A program made the position numbers and the translations under genes. 62,866 nucleotides of DNA from Clostridia bacterium. Its GTDB lineage: Bacteria; Bacillota; Clostridia; Christensenellales; Aristaeellaceae. Under the pieces are notes generated by a model. The model saw only the letters and a list, made by a program, of their open reading frames with translations. It was not told where the DNA came from and made no database searches. This document shows, one piece after another, positions 8,212-17,220 of the stretch; position 1 is the first letter of the stretch, and every line of letters begins with the position of its first letter. Where the stretch lies: positions 1-62,866 of the forward strand of contig JAFRTK010000071.1 of NCBI GenBank assembly GCA_017427165.1, read 5' to 3'.

Positions 8212-10329
8212 TCAGAAACGGATGAGCAGATAGACGATCATGAGCAGCAGACCTGCCGCGGTGAGGATCAGTCCGAAGGTGAGGCTCCGGCCGACATTGT
8301 GGCCCGCGAGCGTGAGCAGCCGCCTTCTCTCGGCCGGCAGGAAGCCGCCGGACGGGATGTCCTGGCTCCGGGAACGGCCCGCATCCAGGATCCTGCGGAT
8401 GAACAGGGCGAAATAATCCGTCAGCTCCGAGAGGAAACGGGTGGCAGCGGTCAGCAGGCGGGGAATCCATACGAGGACCGGCCGGCTTTCCGGCGCGGCC
8501 GCGAGGAACCGGAAAAACGCGGTGAATGCCGCCGGGATCCATACGCGGATGAGTTTGCTGTCCGGGATGGAGGCAATGAAACGGAAAACGAAGGAGGAAC
8601 CGGTGACCAGCGCGCTGAGCAGGGGACGGTAAACCTTGTCCTCCAGGTCCAGCCAGGCAGGCCAGCGGTTGACATATACGCGCTTTCCGGAACCGGAACG
8701 GCCTGCGGAAGACGCCATCAGCAGAGGGCGGACCACCAGCAGGTAAACCAGCGCGCCCACGGCGATGCTTTCCGCCGCGCCGATCAGGTTCTCGCTCGAG
8801 AAATAATGGACATGCCCGGGAAAACCCTGGCCGAAGAACGGCATGGAACGTTCCGCACACGGACTGAGCAGGGCGGAACCGAAAAGCCCCAGGAAGGGCA
8901 GGGGAACCGATGCGGCGAGCAGCGCGGCTGCCGCCGGTTTCCGGATATACCGGCCGTTCATCGCGTCATATTTCGCCTGCAGCTCCGAATCCGCGTTCTT
9001 CTCAATGAACAGGCAGATGTAAAGCTTGGTCATATAGGCAACGGTGAGCCCACCGGAGAAAATGAACAGAAGTTCCAGCACGCGGTACGGCCAGACGGTG
9101 AGCCCGTGGGCGGAAAGCTCTGCGATGAGCTCCAGGATGCCTTCATGCAGCAGGGACTTGGAATTGAACCCGCTGCCCAGCGGCGGGATACAGGCAATGG
9201 AGACCGCGCCGGCCAGGAAGCAGAAGTGCAGCAGCGGCTTGCCCCGGCCGAAGCCGCGGACACCGTTCAGGTCCAGCCGGTGCAGGTTCATGTATACCAC
9301 GCCAGCACAGAGGAACAGGCACAGCTTGATGAGGGAATGGTTCATCATATGCTCCAGCGTACCAAAGGCAGCCAGGGAGCCCTCCTCTCCCAGGAGGGTC
9401 ATCACCGACAGGCCGACGGTGATAAAGCCGATCTGGCTGACGGAGGAGCAGGCAAGCGTACGCTTGAGATCCACGGAGAAAAGCGCCAGCAGGGCGCCCA
9501 GCAGCATTGTGACGGCACCAAGCACCAGCAGGGCATTGCCGAAGGAACGGACACCGGGCATGATATTGGCGCACAGGACGATCATGCCGAATATCCCGCT
9601 CTTGGTCAGGATACCGGAGAGCAGGGCGGAGGCAGGCGCCGGGGCGACCGGGTGCGCCTTGGGCAGCCAGATGTGCAGCGGGAACAGGCCGGCCTTGGCC
9701 GCGAACCCGAAAAGTGTGAGCCAGACGGCAACGGTAACGGCCGGGGACGGCGTTCCGCCGTCCAGGGCTTCCCGCAGGCCGTCAAATGACAGCGTGCCGG
9801 CCTGCCGGTACAGCAGGAACAGGCCCATCAGGGTGGTCAGGCCTCCGATGACCGCAACCATCAGGTAGGTTTCCGCAGCCCGCATGGCGCCGGGGGTTTC
9901 CTCCTGCGCCACCCAGGTATAGCTGGTGAGGGACATGATCTCAAAGAAGATCAGGGTAGTATACAGGTCATCCGACAGGAAGACGCCGAGCGTGGCGCCA
10001 AGCGTCCAGAGATTGAAAAGCCAGTACCGGTTCCGCATTCCGTCGTGGTGCAGGTATTCCGGGGCGAAAACATCGCTGACCAGCCACATGAAGGCGGCCA
10101 CCGACGCGTAGAGGCTGCGGAAACCGTCGGCGCGGAGATGCAGGCCAAGACCGCAGAAGCCGTCCAGGCTGAAACGCGCAGTGCCGTGCAGGAGTGTGAG
10201 ACAGCCGCCCAGCGCCAGCGCGCAGATCACCGCCGCGAGCAGATCCCGCACACGGTCGTTTTTCCGGCCGGCCAGCCAGACCAGCGGCGCAAGGGCCATC
10301 GGACCGAAGCAAAGCAGCGGCAGCAGCAT
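8212..10329 (-). CDS. Large proton-pumping/antiporter membrane subunit (MrpA/NuoL-like), paralogue 4
   Basis: This 705-residue polytopic protein is the last gene of the ten-gene antiporter operon. It carries the proton-channel core of the MrpA/MrpD/NuoL superfamily: the TM5 glutamate in IFFEIMSLTSY and the TM7 lysine in FAAKAGLFPLHIWLPKAHPVAPAP, followed by further helices. After about residue 450 it continues with an extra 250-residue tail containing additional membrane segments and an amphipathic stretch, longer than its three paralogues. It lacks the MrpA C-terminal domains, which are encoded separately upstream in this operon. Start ATG behind AAAGGGGGG. Ion specificity cannot be told from sequence. 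Confidence 0.85.
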   Translation of the reverse strand: MLLPLLCFGPMALAPLVWLAGRKNDRVRDLLAAVICALALGGCLTLLHGTARFSLDGFCGLGLHLRADGFRSLYASVAAFMWLVSDVFAPEYLHHDGMRNRYWLFNLWTLGATLGVFLSDDLYTTLIFFEIMSLTSYTWVAQEETPGAMRAAETYLMVAVIGGLTTLMGLFLLYRQAGTLSFDGLREALDGGTPSPAVTVAVWLTLFGFAAKAGLFPLHIWLPKAHPVAPAPASALLSGILTKSGIFGMIVLCANIMPGVRSFGNALLVLGAVTMLLGALLALFSVDLKRTLACSSVSQIGFITVGLSVMTLLGEEGSLAAFGTLEHMMNHSLIKLCLFLCAGVVYMNLHRLDLNGVRGFGRGKPLLHFCFLAGAVSIACIPPLGSGFNSKSLLHEGILELIAELSAHGLTVWPYRVLELLFIFSGGLTVAYMTKLYICLFIEKNADSELQAKYDAMNGRYIRKPAAAALLAASVPLPFLGLFGSALLSPCAERSMPFFGQGFPGHVHYFSSENLIGAAESIAVGALVYLLVVRPLLMASSAGRSGSGKRVYVNRWPAWLDLEDKVYRPLLSALVTGSSFVFRFIASIPDSKLIRVWIPAAFTAFFRFLAAAPESRPVLVWIPRLLTAATRFLSELTDYFALFIRRILDAGRSRSQDIPSGGFLPAERRRLLTLAGHNVGRSLTFGLILTAAGLLLMIVYLLIRF

Positions 10330-10369
10330 GTTTCACCCCCCTTTCCAGAAAATTCGGATACCGGGAAAA

Positions 10370-11827
10370 TTACGGGACCAGGGACCGGATAAATGTGACC
10401 AGCGGTTCAGACCAGAAGCCCAGGATGACTACCAGCGCGGTGATCAGCGCCATGGGAAGCTTCATCCGCAGGTCAGGATCATGGTGTTCCGCGCCCCAGG
10501 CACGGTTTTCTTCCGACAGGGGACGGAAATAGAACGCCGTAACAACCGAGAGCAGGTAGACCGCGGTGAGCACTGAGGAGATGATCAGGCAGGCACCGGC
10601 AAATATTCCCGATGCCCGGCCGGTGTGGATCGCGGCTTCCAGCAGGATCCACTTGCTGACAAAACCGGAGAGCGGCGGAATGCCGACCACCGCGACCGCG
10701 CAGACCGAGAAGCAGGCGCAGACAAACGGCATGGGGCGGGCAAAGCCGCGGACTTCGGAAACATACTCCTTCCCGCTGCGGACCAGGATGGCCCCGGCCG
10801 CAAAGAAGAGGACGATTTTCATGAGCCCGTGGATGACCAGGTGGCTCAGCGCACCGGTGAGCCCCTCGCCGGTCATCAGCGCGACACCGACCAGGATGTA
10901 GCTGAGGTTGGACGCGGTGGACCAGGCCAGGCGGCGCTTCAGGTGGTTTTCCCGGACGGCCAGGGCGGAGCAGATCACGACTGTACAGCAGGCGATGAGG
11001 AGCACCGCGGTCTGGGCCCAGGTGCCGGCGAGCATTTCCGGGCCGAAGGAGAACCAGGTAACCCGGGCCACGCAGAACGCACCGGCATTGACGACCGCCA
11101 CCGCATGGAGCAGGGCTGTGACCGGCGTCGGCGCCGCGGAAGCGGTGGGAAGCCAGGAGGAGAAGGGAAGCACAGCCGCCTTGACCCCGAAACCGAGGAA
11201 GGCCAGCACATACAGCGCACGCAGGAGATCCCCGTGCGCAGCCCAGATCTCCGCCGGAAGGACACCGCCCGGCCGGAAATCCGCGCCGCCCAGGGCGGTC
11301 AGCGATACGAGCGCAAGGAAGCCCAGAGCAGCCGCGCCCAGCACATAAAGGGCATATTTGCGGGCTGCGGCAACGCTTTCCTCATTCCATTTATGCCAGA
11401 CAAGCGGCAATGTGATGAGCGTCAGGCATTCAAAGGCGAGGTACATTGTGAAGAGATTGCCGGCCGATGCCACGCAGACGGTGATGCCATAGCAGATGGT
11501 ATACCACGCAAAGAAGGCATTGGGACGGTGTTCATGCTCCATATACGAGAAGCCGTAAAGGGAGGCGAGCGGCCAGAGGAAGGCGATCAGCCCCAGGAAG
11601 ACGGAGGACATTCCGTCACACCGGAAGGCGATCACGGCACCGGGGAATACTTCCCAGAGCGTCCACTCCAGCGGGATGCCCCGGAAAAGCGCAACGGCAA
11701 TCAGGACGGAGGTCAGGCAGACCACCGCCTCTGTCAGGATCCCGCGAAGGCGGGAACGCTCCGGAAACCGGCCCAGGGGCAGCAACGCTCCGCCCAGCAG
11801 CGGGAGCAGGATACAGACAATCAGCAT
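10370..11827 (-). CDS. MrpD/NuoN-like antiporter membrane subunit, paralogue 3
   Basis: The 485-residue protein is built from about 14 hydrophobic segments. The key residues of the proton-channel family are present: TM5 Glu in AFECLTLITLPLVWHKW and TM7 Lys in FGVKAAVLPFSSWLPTAS, with the following ALLHAVAVVNAGAF helix. The start is preceded by GAGG, and only 16 bp separate it from the upstream gene's stop. It is one of four related large subunits in this operon; alignment would show whether they arose by local duplication. The likely job is H+ (and perhaps Na+) translocation in the membrane arm. Confidence 0.87.
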   Translation of the reverse strand: MLIVCILLPLLGGALLPLGRFPERSRLRGILTEAVVCLTSVLIAVALFRGIPLEWTLWEVFPGAVIAFRCDGMSSVFLGLIAFLWPLASLYGFSYMEHEHRPNAFFAWYTICYGITVCVASAGNLFTMYLAFECLTLITLPLVWHKWNEESVAAARKYALYVLGAAALGFLALVSLTALGGADFRPGGVLPAEIWAAHGDLLRALYVLAFLGFGVKAAVLPFSSWLPTASAAPTPVTALLHAVAVVNAGAFCVARVTWFSFGPEMLAGTWAQTAVLLIACCTVVICSALAVRENHLKRRLAWSTASNLSYILVGVALMTGEGLTGALSHLVIHGLMKIVLFFAAGAILVRSGKEYVSEVRGFARPMPFVCACFSVCAVAVVGIPPLSGFVSKWILLEAAIHTGRASGIFAGACLIISSVLTAVYLLSVVTAFYFRPLSEENRAWGAEHHDPDLRMKLPMALITALVVILGFWSEPLVTFIRSLVP

Positions 11828-11843
11828 ACGAACCTCGCGGTGA

Positions 11844-13337
11844 TTACATTACAAGTCCGGCAAGCCCTTCGAACAGGCGGATCAGGGCGCCGGGGAAAAT
11901 ACCCAGCAGGATGGACAGGGCTGTGAGCAGCAGCATGGGAACCAGCATGATCCATGGCGCCTCACACTTCTCCCATACCGGGGAGGGAGCATGTTCCTTT
12001 TTGCCGGGGAAGAATGCGCGGATGGAGACCGTGAGCAGGTAGCCCGCGGTGAGCAGGGCAGAAATCAGCAGGATGGCCGGAGCGAGCCAGGAGAAGAAGC
12101 CCGGAACCCCGCTCATGGACAGGGCGCCCTGCGCCAGGTACCATTTGGAGACAAAGCCGAGGCACGGCGGAATGCCGACCAGGCCGACCGATACGAGCGT
12201 GAAGCACCACATGGTGACGGGCATCCGCTTTCCGATGCCCTCCAGCTCATCCACCCGGGTATGCTTCGCCTGCCGGATAATGGAACCGGCGGACATGAAC
12301 AGCGTGTTCTTGATCAGCGCGTGCGCCGCCACATGGAGGAGGGCGCCAACCACACCGACCGGATGCATGGTGGACAGACCGAAGAGCACATAGCTGACCT
12401 GGCTGACAGACGACCAGGCAAGCCGCTTCTTGAGCAGGTTTTCCCGGAAGGCCAGGAGCGATCCCATAAAGACAGTCAGCAGCGTCAGGCTCATCCAGGT
12501 AATCTGCATCCAGCTGCCGCGGAGCAGGTCCGGCCCGATGAGGAAATAGACAGAGCGGAGGATTCCCAGCACGCCGGCTTTGGTGATGATGCCGCTGAGC
12601 ACGGCGGAGGCGGATGCCGGGGCAACCGGATGGGCGGTGGGCAGCCAGCCGTGGAGCGGGAACATACCCGCCTTGGTGCCGAAACCGAGCGCCATGATGA
12701 GCGCGATTGCCACAACGGTGTTCTCGTGGCCGGCCACTTTCTCCGCGTCCAGGATTCCGCCGGGGGCAAAGCTCCAGGAGGACATATATGGCGCCAGCTG
12801 GAAGATGCCGAGCAGCACCAGGGACGCGCCGATGACCGAGAAGATCAGGTACTTGATGCCGGCCGCCACGGAATCCGGCGTCATTTCATGCATGACGAGC
12901 GGGACGGTGAGGAGCGTCATCAGCTCATAGCACATATAGTATGTAATGATGTTGCCGGAGAAGCACAGTCCCATCAGCACGCCCATGGTCATCAGGCAGA
13001 ATGCGTAATAGCGGGGGAGGTGCTCTTCTCCCTTCAGGTATCCGAAGGAGTAGAACCCGGCCAGGCACCATACAAAGGACATGACGGCGGCAAAATACTT
13101 GCCCGTATCATCCGACCGGAGGAAAACCGGCAGGTTGTCGGACAGGCGGAAGAGCTGCAGCTCCAGTGCCGGCGAGAACAGCACCGGCAGCACGGAAAGC
13201 AGCGACAGCGCCAGCACCGATCCGGTCCACCAGGTACGCGGACGGTCCTTTTTTCCGACCGGATCGCACAGACCCACCACCAGACCGCCAATGACCGGCA
13301 ACAGGATGGGAACCAACAGATACCAGGATGGCAGCAT
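11844..13337 (-). CDS. MrpD/MbhH-like antiporter membrane subunit, paralogue 2
   Basis: The preferred start is the ATG at 13335-13337 (MLPSWYLLV), set 7 bases behind GGAGG; a GTG five codons upstream would overlap that site. The product is 497 residues with about 14 membrane helices. TM5 Glu (CYELMTLLTVPLV), TM7 Lys (FGTKAGMFPLHGWLPTAHPV) and the loop PASASAVLSGIITKAG are the clearest family signatures and place it near MrpD/MbhH. Neighbouring genes are paralogues on both sides. It is predicted to translocate protons or exchange cations within the complex. Confidence 0.88.
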   Translation of the reverse strand: MLPSWYLLVPILLPVIGGLVVGLCDPVGKKDRPRTWWTGSVLALSLLSVLPVLFSPALELQLFRLSDNLPVFLRSDDTGKYFAAVMSFVWCLAGFYSFGYLKGEEHLPRYYAFCLMTMGVLMGLCFSGNIITYYMCYELMTLLTVPLVMHEMTPDSVAAGIKYLIFSVIGASLVLLGIFQLAPYMSSWSFAPGGILDAEKVAGHENTVVAIALIMALGFGTKAGMFPLHGWLPTAHPVAPASASAVLSGIITKAGVLGILRSVYFLIGPDLLRGSWMQITWMSLTLLTVFMGSLLAFRENLLKKRLAWSSVSQVSYVLFGLSTMHPVGVVGALLHVAAHALIKNTLFMSAGSIIRQAKHTRVDELEGIGKRMPVTMWCFTLVSVGLVGIPPCLGFVSKWYLAQGALSMSGVPGFFSWLAPAILLISALLTAGYLLTVSIRAFFPGKKEHAPSPVWEKCEAPWIMLVPMLLLTALSILLGIFPGALIRLFEGLAGLVM

Positions 13338-13385
13338 AACAGACCTCCACAAAGCGTGTTGATGGGGAATAAGCAGCAGCGGGCC

Positions 13386-14876
13386 TCAGCCGAAGCGGGA
13401 CAGGCCCTCCGTAATCCATGCCATGATCTGCCCGGGAATACAGCCCAGCAGGACTGTCAGGCCGGCCAGGCCGGCCAGGGCGACATACCGCAGGGGACCG
13501 ACGCGCTTGTCCGGACGGGACAGCCCGTCATCCGCGGGACTGAAGATCCGGATGATCGCCCCCATGAAATAGACCACATTCAGCGCGGTGGATATGACCA
13601 GCGCGGCAAATACCAGGATCATCCGCAGGCTGCCGTAAGCCAGGCCCGCCTGCGCAAAGAACCATTTGGACGCGAAACCGGCCGTAAAGGGAATGCCGAC
13701 CAGGGACAGGGCTCCCACTATGAAGGCGGCGGCCGCAAGCGGCGCGCGCCGGCCCGAGCCGCGGATATATTCCATCCGGTAGCTGCCGCTGACCGCGTGC
13801 AGGCTGTTGGCGGAAAGGAAGAGGAGCGCCTTGGCGGCCGCATGGCTCAGGATATGGAAGCATGCGGCTTCCAGGCCTGCGGCGGTTCCCAGCCCGATGC
13901 CCATATACATATACCCGATCTGGGCGACTGAGGACCAGGCGATGAGCCGCTTGATATTCACCTGCCGGATGGCCCCGACGGAGCCGGAAATCATACCGAT
14001 AATCCCGAAGACCAGGATCACGTCGTTCACATGCGTGGAGACGATCGTTTCCGGACCAAGCATCCGCCAGATGAGCTTGACCATCAGGAAGACATAGCCT
14101 TCACTGACCAGCGAGGAAAGGATGGCTGATGCGGCGGGAGTGGAAGTGCCGTAAGCATCCGGCACCCAGGTATGGAAGGGCCAGAGCGCGCTCTTGATTG
14201 CCAGGCCGCCGCACATCAGCGCTACAACAACGGTGAGCGGCAGCCGGTAGGCGCCGCTTCCGCGCAGGGACCCGACCGAGTCATGGATCGGGGACATCAG
14301 GAGGTGTCCCGTCAGGTCGTACAGCAGGATGATGCTGAGCAGGAACAGGGCAGAACCGATCAGGTTCATGATCATGTACCGCATGGCGGCCACCTGCCCG
14401 CGGCCGGTATCATGCGCGGCAATCAGGCCGACTGCTGAAATGGTCATGATCTCAACAAAGACATAGGCGGTAAACAGGTCGTTGGTATAGACCTGCGCCT
14501 GCAGGGCGGAGGAAAGAAGGAGCAGCAGGGCTGACATCAGGGAATGCCGGTCGCTGAGGAGTTCCTGCTCCAGGACGAACAGGCCGCCCAGGACGCTGAG
14601 CGTCATGACGAGGGAGAAGAACAGGCCGATGACCGATTCCAGAAGGCCAACGCGGATTTCATTGCCCCAGGGAGCCGGATAATGGCCCATCATGTAGACA
14701 TAGCTTTCATTTCCGGACGCCATCCGCGCCACCAGGAGGGCGGAGAGCACCGTCTGCACCAGCAGGACAAAGCCCGCCACATACCGCGCGCGCCGGGTGG
14801 GCAGCGCCGCCGTCAGCGCGGCCGCGGCCAGTGGAAGCAGGATACAGGCAAAGGGAATCGACTGCCACAGGCTCAT
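13386..14876 (-). CDS. MrpD-like antiporter membrane subunit, paralogue 1
   Basis: This 496-residue protein follows the MrpC-like gene with a 4-bp ATGA overlap and has AGGAGG upstream. It contains the TM5 Glu motif YVFVEIMTISAVGLIAAHD and the TM7 Lys motif GLAIKSALWPFHTWVPDAYG, with the helix STPAASAILSSLVSEGYVF. The position right after the C subunit equals that of MrpD/MbhH in standard operons, so this copy is probably the canonical one and the three after it the extras. Intact length, no frameshift. Confidence 0.88.
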   Translation of the reverse strand: MSLWQSIPFACILLPLAAAALTAALPTRRARYVAGFVLLVQTVLSALLVARMASGNESYVYMMGHYPAPWGNEIRVGLLESVIGLFFSLVMTLSVLGGLFVLEQELLSDRHSLMSALLLLLSSALQAQVYTNDLFTAYVFVEIMTISAVGLIAAHDTGRGQVAAMRYMIMNLIGSALFLLSIILLYDLTGHLLMSPIHDSVGSLRGSGAYRLPLTVVVALMCGGLAIKSALWPFHTWVPDAYGTSTPAASAILSSLVSEGYVFLMVKLIWRMLGPETIVSTHVNDVILVFGIIGMISGSVGAIRQVNIKRLIAWSSVAQIGYMYMGIGLGTAAGLEAACFHILSHAAAKALLFLSANSLHAVSGSYRMEYIRGSGRRAPLAAAAFIVGALSLVGIPFTAGFASKWFFAQAGLAYGSLRMILVFAALVISTALNVVYFMGAIIRIFSPADDGLSRPDKRVGPLRYVALAGLAGLTVLLGCIPGQIMAWITEGLSRFG

Positions 14877-15277
14877 ACGTTCCCTCCTGTTCCGTCCTGG
14901 TCCCGTTCCTTCTGCGACAGGGCGATAATCTCATCAATATCCAGGCTGTGATAGCGGCGGTACAGCCGGACGGTAAGCGCCAGCATCACGGCGGAGCAGG
15001 CAACCGACACAACGATTCCCGTCAGCACCAGGCCGGCCGGAATCGGATTGATATACGCCTCCGCGGAGGTGATCCCGTTTTCGATAATCGGGGCACGGCG
15101 GCCGAAGATGTATCCCTTTGCGGCGAGGAACAGGTAGATCGCGCTGTCGGTCATGGCAAAGGCGATATTCTTTTTGATCAGGTTTTTATCCACCAGCAGG
15201 AGCACCAGCCCGATGCCGAACAGGATCATGGCGGCCAGCTCCACATAATTGGTGAAATCAATTCCGAACAGGGTCAT
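14873..15277 (-). CDS. MrpC/MnhC (NuoK-like) antiporter subunit
   Basis: The 134-residue protein has three membrane helices typical of NuoK/MrpC: AAMILFGIGLVLLLVD, then a helix after KKNIAFAMTDSAIYLFLAA, then IPAGLVLTGIVVSVACSAVM. The conserved NPIPAGLVLTGIVV block, equivalent to the NPLPQALVLTAIVI motif of MnhC, is clear. A charged cytoplasmic tail ends the protein. It begins 1 bp after the B subunit's stop and overlaps the next gene, so it is translationally coupled. Role: small membrane subunit lining the ion path between the large subunits. Confidence 0.9.
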   Translation of the reverse strand: MTLFGIDFTNYVELAAMILFGIGLVLLLVDKNLIKKNIAFAMTDSAIYLFLAAKGYIFGRRAPIIENGITSAEAYINPIPAGLVLTGIVVSVACSAVMLALTVRLYRRYHSLDIDEIIALSQKERDQDGTGGNV

Positions 15278-15278
15278 C

Positions 15279-16229
15279 TTACAGATCCCCCTTTCGGAAC
15301 AGCGTATACAGGGAATAGATGGTGCAGCAGACCACCAGCCCGACCGAGATGTTGAGGTAGGGAATCAGCCCGGCGGAGAAGATCATCCCCGGCGTACCCG
15401 GCGTGATGACACTGGGCAGGTGGTTGGCCCCGGTGAAGAAGGAATATGCCTTGCTCAGGGCATAAAAGCTCAGCGCGCAGACCGTAACCGCGCGGAACAG
15501 GCGGATGGTGAAGAAACGTTCCATGCGGCGGAAGCCGTAGGCATTGAGCATCAGGATCAGCCCGGCACCCATGACCGCACCGCCGGAGAAACCGCCGCCG
15601 GGCGACAGGTGGCCGTTGAGGATAATATACATGCCCAGGAGCAGGATGCACGGAATCAGGAGACGCGCGATGCTCCGAAGGATCAGGTCATTCTTCGGCT
15701 CATACATGCGGTCATCCGTTTCCAGCTCCAGCTGGTAGGCGGCACTGCGGCGCTTGTCCGCCGAGACCCGGAGCAGCAGCATGACGGCGCAGACGGCGGT
15801 GAACAGGACATTGCTCTCGCCGAGCGTGTCAAAGGCCCGGTAATCCAGGATCATGCCGGCCACGATATTGACCGCGCCGGTTTCCTCCATGCCGTTTTCA
15901 ATATAGCGGCGGGAGACCTCGTTGTTGGCCGGATTGCCGGCCTGGCCGAAATGCGGCAGGTACTGCGCGGTGATGACCAGGACCGTAATAATTCCCACAC
16001 ACAGCAGGACGGACAGCACCACCAGCAGGCGGCGCAGGCCCCGGCCCTGGCGGAAGGGAACGGAAATCCACCAGTCCGGCTGCTCAGCCGGAGTATCCGG
16101 ATTCACTTCTTCCGGAGGCAGGGAAGCCGGCTTTCCAGCGGGAGCTTCCTCCCATTCGGCGGCCATTTCCCGGTCGAGCCGGTCATCCGCGTGCAGCATC
16201 CGGTGAAGGCGTTCCGTGAGTCTGCTCAT
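15279..16229 (-). CDS. Fused MbhE-like/MnhB-domain subunit
   Basis: Start at the ATG at 16227-16229, overlapping the preceding stop by 4 bp and preceded by GGAGG; the open frame continues further upstream but without support. The 316-residue product has a hydrophilic N-terminus (about 1-48), two helices around an MrpA-C-terminal/MbhE-type block (NEVSRRYIENGMEETGAVNI, then DYRAFDTLGE at about 110-119), and a C-terminal MnhB domain with GHLSPGGGFSGGAVMGAGLI. In Mrp operons these parts are the end of MrpA and MrpB; in Mbh operons they are MbhE and MbhF. Here they are one polypeptide. Confidence 0.87.
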   Translation of the reverse strand: MSRLTERLHRMLHADDRLDREMAAEWEEAPAGKPASLPPEEVNPDTPAEQPDWWISVPFRQGRGLRRLLVVLSVLLCVGIITVLVITAQYLPHFGQAGNPANNEVSRRYIENGMEETGAVNIVAGMILDYRAFDTLGESNVLFTAVCAVMLLLRVSADKRRSAAYQLELETDDRMYEPKNDLILRSIARLLIPCILLLGMYIILNGHLSPGGGFSGGAVMGAGLILMLNAYGFRRMERFFTIRLFRAVTVCALSFYALSKAYSFFTGANHLPSVITPGTPGMIFSAGLIPYLNISVGLVVCCTIYSLYTLFRKGDL

Positions 16230-16498
16230 AGATCCGCCTCCTTTGTCCGGCTGCCATGCTCGCGGTGGATTGCATGGATTTTCTTCAGCGCGACAAAGAG
16301 CAGCAGGCTGTCGATGCCGGCGCCGACCGCAGCTTCCGTGATGCCGAGGTCCGGGGATTCCAGGAGGATCCAGACCAGACTCAGCAGGAGACTCTGGGTC
16401 ATAAAGACGATAGCCGCCACCAGCAGGTTCTTTGTGAACGCCACACAGACGGCACAGGAAATGATCAGGACCAGCAGCAGGATCATCAGTACGTTCAT
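16226..16498 (-). CDS. MbhD-like (DUF4040) antiporter subunit
   Basis: This 90-residue protein has three helices and the family's most conserved region, SPDLGITEAAVGAGIDSLLL, which carries the glutamate held in MrpA and MbhD. It corresponds to a piece of the MrpA C-terminus encoded as a free-standing gene, as in membrane-bound hydrogenase and Mbs-type operons. It overlaps both neighbours by 4 bp (stop of the G subunit upstream, start of the MbhE/MnhB fusion downstream). Confidence 0.87.
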   Translation of the reverse strand: MNVLMILLLVLIISCAVCVAFTKNLLVAAIVFMTQSLLLSLVWILLESPDLGITEAAVGAGIDSLLLFVALKKIHAIHREHGSRTKEADL

Positions 16499-16872
16499 TG
16501 GCGCACCTCCTGATCCGCTTCCTTTTCGACGGAAACAAACCGGCTGTCTTCCACCTGCATTTCCAGCGGGAGCTGGTCATTGACGGTGACTTCGAGACGG
16601 CCGATCAGATGAGAAGCGACCGGACTGGTGAGCCAGAGGAAGGCAACCACCGCCAGCAGCTTCAGGGAAACCGGCGTAAAGCCCCAGGCAAGCGCCAGGC
16701 CGGCCAGGATGGTCAGTACGGCGAGCGTATCCGCCAGGGCAGTGGCATGAATCCGGTTCAGCACATAACGGAAACGGAAGAGCCCCAGCGTGGCGGTAAT
16801 GAGCACAAACAGGCCGAACACCGTGAGCACCGCGGAGAGCGCGAAACGAATCCAGTCAAGCATCGTGCGCAT
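16495..16872 (-). CDS. MrpG/MnhG antiporter subunit
   Basis: The 125-residue protein shows three helices and the MnhG signature RFRYVLNRIHATALADTLAV followed by PVSLKLLAVVAFLWLTSPVA and SHLIGR. An acidic tail of about 30 residues follows. The start overlaps the F-subunit gene by 17 bp. It is a small structural subunit next to E and F, probably needed for assembly; no catalytic residues are expected. Confidence 0.9.
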   Translation of the reverse strand: MRTMLDWIRFALSAVLTVFGLFVLITATLGLFRFRYVLNRIHATALADTLAVLTILAGLALAWGFTPVSLKLLAVVAFLWLTSPVASHLIGRLEVTVNDQLPLEMQVEDSRFVSVEKEADQEVRQ

Positions 16873-17182
16873 CCTCCCCTCCGGTTTTTTCCTGATGCCG
16901 CTTCTGGCGGTAAACCCCCATATAGATCTTGGCCAGGAGGACCACGGCCAGGAAGCTCAGCGTTGTATAGATCAGCGAAATGTCCACCAGGTAATCTTCC
17001 GCCATCAGGTAAGCCAGCACGCAGATCAGCAGGGTCACCAGGGTGCCGGTGAGGTTGACAGCCACCATCCGGTCCGCGATGCGGGGACCGAGGACGGTGC
17101 GAAGGAATACGAACACCAGCAGCCCGCCGATCACCGCGGCCGCGATTACGTACAGAATCCGGTATGCCTGTTCCACCGTCAT
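16856..17182 (-). CDS. MrpF/MnhF antiporter subunit
   Basis: The 108-residue protein has three membrane helices and the MnhF pattern RTVLGPRIADRMVAVNLTGT, with a conserved acidic residue in the second helix region (MAEDYLVDISLIYTTLSFLA). AAAGGAGG precedes the ATG. It lies 38 bp after the E-subunit gene. The C-terminus is a short charged tail that overlaps the next gene. The family role is ion transport with E and G in the smaller module of the Mrp complex. Confidence 0.9.
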   Translation of the reverse strand: MTVEQAYRILYVIAAAVIGGLLVFVFLRTVLGPRIADRMVAVNLTGTLVTLLICVLAYLMAEDYLVDISLIYTTLSFLAVVLLAKIYMGVYRQKRHQEKTGGEDAHDA

Positions 17183-17220
17183 TGGCTGTAACCTCCTTTC
17201 AAGGATAAATGTTCCCGGAA

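Noticed and set aside
6108..9789. Long plus-strand frames opposite iorA and the antiporter gene
   Set aside because: They are low-complexity Arg/Gly/Gln/His-rich shadows of the minus-strand genes.
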